A stretch of 16,351 nucleotides of DNA from contig DBQZ01000117.1 of assembly GCA_002305435.1 (NCBI GenBank), positions 1-16,351 of the forward strand, written 5' to 3'. The position numbers and the translations under genes are program-made. This DNA is from Clostridiales bacterium UBA1381. GTDB lineage: Bacteria; Bacillota; Clostridia; UBA1381. This document shows positions 13,626 through 16,351 of this stretch, piece after piece. The notes under the pieces are model-generated. The model was not told the origin of the DNA. It saw nothing but the letters and a program-made list of their open reading frames with translations, and searched no databases. Numbering within the stretch: position 1 is the stretch's first letter; each line of letters starts with the position of its first letter.

Positions 13626-14303
13626 TTAGTAATGCGCATTTTCTTCATCACGGACAACATATCCTGTGTCCAGTTCAATAACTCTCTTGTGCATACTGTT
13701 CACTATCTCTCGGTCATGAGTTATTACCACCACTGTCGTCCCAAAACGATTTATTTCCTCTAAAAGCTGCATTATATGAACAGACATCTCCGGGTCAAGA
13801 TTTCCTGTGGGCTCATCCGCTATCAACAACGCCGGATTGTTTGCCATTGCCCTGGCCAGCGCCACTCTCTGCTGTTCACCGCCCGAAAGCTGTCCCGGCA
13901 TAACCTTGCGTTTATCAGAAAGATCCACCATTTCAAGAGCGTTTGCAACTACGCGCTTTATCTCACTGCTTCTCGCTCCCACCACTCGCAATGCAAATGC
14001 TACATTTTCAAATACGTTTTTTGACCGCAGCAGCCTGAAATCTTGGAAAACCATCCCTATTGACCGTCTGAAATATGTAAGTTCCTTGGGCGTCAGTTCC
14101 CCGGTGTTTATTCCATTTACAACCACAGTCCCTTCAGTGCATTTTTCTTCTCCCATCATTAGCTTTGTAAGCGTAGATTTACCCGCCCCGGATGAACCCA
14201 CTATAAAAACAAACTCTCCAGGTGCAATATAAAAACTTACATTTGCCAAAGCCCATGTCTGTGTGTCCGGATAAAACTTACTTACATTGTCAAAATTTAT
14301 CAT
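13626..14303 (-). CDS. ftsE: Cell division ATP-binding protein FtsE
   Basis: ATPase of the FtsEX complex, on the inner side of the membrane. 225 residues, normal length. Walker A GSSGAGKS (36-43), Q-loop FQDFRLL (86-92, the FRLL form typical of FtsE), signature LSGGEQQ (139-145), Walker B LLIADEPTGNLDP (159-171) and switch His196 in THD. It opens with MINFDNVSKFYP, the usual start of FtsE. The AAAGGAATAAGG stretch precedes the ATG. ftsX follows directly. The complex drives hydrolase activity rather than transport. Confidence 0.97.
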   Translation of the reverse strand: MINFDNVSKFYPDTQTWALANVSFYIAPGEFVFIVGSSGAGKSTLTKLMMGEEKCTEGTVVVNGINTGELTPKELTYFRRSIGMVFQDFRLLRSKNVFENVAFALRVVGARSSEIKRVVANALEMVDLSDKRKVMPGQLSGGEQQRVALARAMANNPALLIADEPTGNLDPEMSVHIMQLLEEINRFGTTVVVITHDREIVNSMHKRVIELDTGYVVRDEENAHY

Positions 14304-14341
14304 AGAGCCTTATTCCTTTCAAAAGTATATCACATCAATGA

Positions 14342-15010
14342 TTATTTGATCTCCACCTCAAATTCAGTATCTGCCAATCTAAAACGATCTCCATTATGAA
14401 GCCTGTATTCCACCAATGGCACAATCCTTTCATTACTGTCATTTATATAAGTTCCGTTTGTAGATCTCATATCCTTTATGTACATATCACCATCATCAAA
14501 TATTAGCTCTGCATGCCGTCTGCTTATACGCCGGTTTTGAACAACAGCATCCGATAATCCTTCCTGCGAGCCGATAATAGTATTTTTTGTGGTTATATCT
14601 ATGCGGCGCATAGTTTCATTTTCCCGAAAATACAGGATACACAAAATATCCTCGTTTTCTTCCATGACGACAGTTTTCTCCCCGTCATCATCTTCTTCCA
14701 TAACGACTGTCTGTTCGTAATCTGTTTCTTGTACTCCTTTAAGGGATTGTATGCCGGCTTTGCGGGAGGGAGACCCCTCCCACTTTTCCGTAGCATTCAT
14801 ATCATTATCAATGTTTTTATGTGTCAGCTTTAAAACAGCCGTCTTTACCCCTTTAAATATACTTATACCATGGTTCTTATTACCTTGTTTTTCACGTATC
14901 TTATCAAGCTCTTTAATATCCCTGTCACGTCTGCGACGTGTACCTACAGTCATATCATTCATAAGCGTGTCTACGGCATCTGATATTTCATTTTGATTCC
15001 GTTTTTTCAT
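14342..15010 (-). CDS. FHA-domain protein with repeated candidate phospho-threonine motif
   Basis: 222 residues, cytosolic (no signal or membrane segment). The N-terminal part is basic and charged (GTRRRRDRDIKEL), then an acidic linker with two copies of TVVMEE at 101-106 and 113-118. A forkhead-associated domain fills about 122-222: NTIIGSQ, NRRISRRHAEL (159-169) and MRSTNGTYIN (181-190) contain the conserved phospho-Thr binding residues. FHA domains read phosphorylated threonines made by Ser/Thr kinases. The paired Thr101 and Thr113 in front of the domain resemble the N-terminal phospho-switch of GarA/OdhI, where a modified Thr folds back onto its own FHA domain; this is inference. The ATG follows GGAGA by 7 bases; ftsE starts 38 bases after its stop. 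Confidence 0.88.
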   Translation of the reverse strand: MKKRNQNEISDAVDTLMNDMTVGTRRRRDRDIKELDKIREKQGNKNHGISIFKGVKTAVLKLTHKNIDNDMNATEKWEGSPSRKAGIQSLKGVQETDYEQTVVMEEDDDGEKTVVMEENEDILCILYFRENETMRRIDITTKNTIIGSQEGLSDAVVQNRRISRRHAELIFDDGDMYIKDMRSTNGTYINDSNERIVPLVEYRLHNGDRFRLADTEFEVEIK

Positions 15011-15041
15011 ACTTCATTCTCCGTTTATTCATGCTGTATTG

Positions 15042-16351
15042 TTATTTTATACTTCTTATAACTGCGTGTTTGGGATCTGTCATCAAAATCTCAGAGCCAT
15101 TCACAACAAAATCCATCAAATAACTTGGCGCAAGCTCTGCGTCAGAGGCTTTTCCATCTATTGTATCCGGATTTGTTGCTGCTGTTATCTTTCCTGCCAC
15201 TGTTTCTGAGCTAATAGCCATATTGGCTGAATTTACCTGTATACGGCGCAGTATGTTGTAATCCAACACATACAGATAACCATTATCAAATTCCATCGAG
15301 CGCGGTTCAACAAACATAGGATTCGGGCCATCAACAAACTTTATATTGCCGTCAACGCCCGCAAATAATTTTACTTCACCACTGCTAATATCCATTCGAT
15401 ATATGCTTCCCTCTACCGTGTTTCCAAGGTATAATCCTCCCCTATCATCAGCGCATATACTGTTTATACCGGCGTCCACCTTTGCTATATATGTAACGTT
15501 TCCTGTATATATATCCATTTTGCCGATATATTTATTCCCCTCTCCAACGTTATCATATATCACATACATTATACCGTTTGCATCTATGCAAAAATCCGGT
15601 ATCTTGCTGTATGCAGCCTCTGTTATGAACAGTCCCTCTGCACTGTTCTCATTCAATTTAACAAGCCCGTAATACGATATGTTGTTCTCATCACGAAACA
15701 TATTAGTAAGAGCATATACATCATTTCCGTAGCAATGAAGCATATTTACAGTAAGATAATCCGGTGACAGCTCTATTGTTTTACAAGAACCGTCCGGCTT
15801 TATCACCCTTATACAGCCGCTGTCGCCAATATATATCGTGCCGTCTGATGCTATATCTATAGATTCGGGCGATACGAAAGAGCTCTGCAAGAGGTTTGAA
15901 CCGTCATGCCTTATCTTTTCGCCGTTTCCCGCAAATACAGAGATCTCTTTTTGCATGGTGTAGCGCAGATCCGTATCGTATATTATCATGACTGTTCTTG
16001 TGACACCATCCCAGCCTACAGTGGCATCCAAAACCTCTGCGAACGCTCGCAAGGGAACAAATGTAGTATCATTGATAAGGACAGGTTTAGCATCAATCAT
16101 TATATTTATTGGTTCGACATTCCCTATGCGCTCTTGCTTTGTGATATAAGGATTATCTATCATCATGGAAACAATATGTGTTTCATTTTGTATATTTATC
16201 GTTCTTGTTGGTCCCACCCATGTAACCTTACATTCCATCGCCTCGCTTATGGCTCTCAACGGTACAAACGTGCGCCCATCCTGTATAAATGGTTTTTGCT
16301 CACTTATCAATTCTTTATTATTTATAATGATTTTTATATCATCCTCAGCGT
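15042..16351 (-). CDS. Stalk-domain protein with NHL-like beta-propeller (5' end outside window)
   Basis: The frame runs off the right edge: 13 codons lie upstream of the TTG at 16308-16310, beginning AEDDIKIIINNKEL, which is the natural start of a stalk domain just after a signal peptide. That TTG is therefore an internal Leu and the real start is beyond 16351. Residues visible: about 435. A two-part 'copper amine oxidase-like' stalk domain comes first (DGRTFVPLRAISEAM and DTTFVPLRAFAEVLDATVGWD). Then follow propeller blades with NHL-type motifs: ESIDIASDGTIYIGDSG, DFCIDANGIMYVIYDN, SICADDRGGLYLGNTVEG and PRSMEFDNGYLYVLDYN. Probably an exported surface or wall-bound sensor or scaffold. It is the first visible gene of the set leading into FHA-FtsEX-hydrolase-PP2C, 31 bases before the FHA gene. 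Confidence 0.85.
   Translation of the reverse strand, partial: AEDDIKIIINNKELISEQKPFIQDGRTFVPLRAISEAMECKVTWVGPTRTINIQNETHIVSMMIDNPYITKQERIGNVEPINIMIDAKPVLINDTTFVPLRAFAEVLDATVGWDGVTRTVMIIYDTDLRYTMQKEISVFAGNGEKIRHDGSNLLQSSFVSPESIDIASDGTIYIGDSGCIRVIKPDGSCKTIELSPDYLTVNMLHCYGNDVYALTNMFRDENNISYYGLVKLNENSAEGLFITEAAYSKIPDFCIDANGIMYVIYDNVGEGNKYIGKMDIYTGNVTYIAKVDAGINSICADDRGGLYLGNTVEGSIYRMDISSGEVKLFAGVDGNIKFVDGPNPMFVEPRSMEFDNGYLYVLDYNILRRIQVNSANMAISSETVAGKITAATNPDTIDGKASDAELAPSYLMDFVVNGSEILMTDPKHAVIRSIK

Overview
The window looks like the chromosome of an anaerobic, endospore-forming Gram-positive bacterium of the class Clostridia. The signs are a SpoIIID regulator, an SLH-anchored glucosaminidase, two proteins with the 'copper amine oxidase-like' stalk domain, an FtsEX / NlpC-P60 hydrolase cluster, LarE, MetA of the acetyl-CoA type, and consensus sigma-A promoters with 17-base spacers. 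All complete genes end in standard stops, including TGA, so the standard bacterial code applies.

Left part (1-5.4 kb, minus strand). A GNAT acetyltransferase gene at the edge is broken by one in-frame TGA. To its right is a three-gene co-directional set: a GH115-type alpha-glucuronidase, an SLH-plus-glucosaminidase wall protein, and a two-domain polyphosphate:AMP phosphotransferase. The set ends in a strong intrinsic terminator and starts from a promoter whose spacer is almost filled by a 15-base palindrome.

Middle part (5.4-8.4 kb, minus strand). This holds spoIIID, a tRNA-Gly(CCC) with its own consensus promoter, metA (predicted homoserine O-acetyltransferase), an SGNH/GDSL hydrolase and larE. 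LarE starts at TTG and is tightly coupled to the SGNH gene; metA has its own promoter inside the 3' end of the SGNH gene.

Centre (8.4-9.97 kb). Divergent from larE, a perfect TTGACA-17-TATAAT promoter on the plus strand drives a 35-residue membrane peptide with a TTG start. An intrinsic terminator follows, and then an HPr-kinase-like P-loop kinase. Convergent with the kinase is an apparent unannotated small RNA gene of about 208 nt on the minus strand. It has its own perfect consensus promoter, several hairpins whose imperfect pairs are G-U only when read as the minus-strand RNA, and a terminator whose U-tract overlaps the kinase stop codon. This is the most interesting item in the window.

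Right part (9.97-16.35 kb, minus strand, visibly more AT-rich). An exported stalk-domain/NPCBM-like protein comes first. Then, read in the direction of transcription, there is a tight six-gene set: stalk-domain/beta-propeller protein (cut by the window edge), FHA-domain protein, FtsE, FtsX, a coiled-coil NlpC/P60 hydrolase of the CwlO/PcsB type, and a PP2C phosphatase. FtsEX is known to gate such hydrolases across the membrane. The flanking FHA reader and PP2C phosphatase suggest that this module is under Ser/Thr phosphorylation control; no kinase for it lies in the window.
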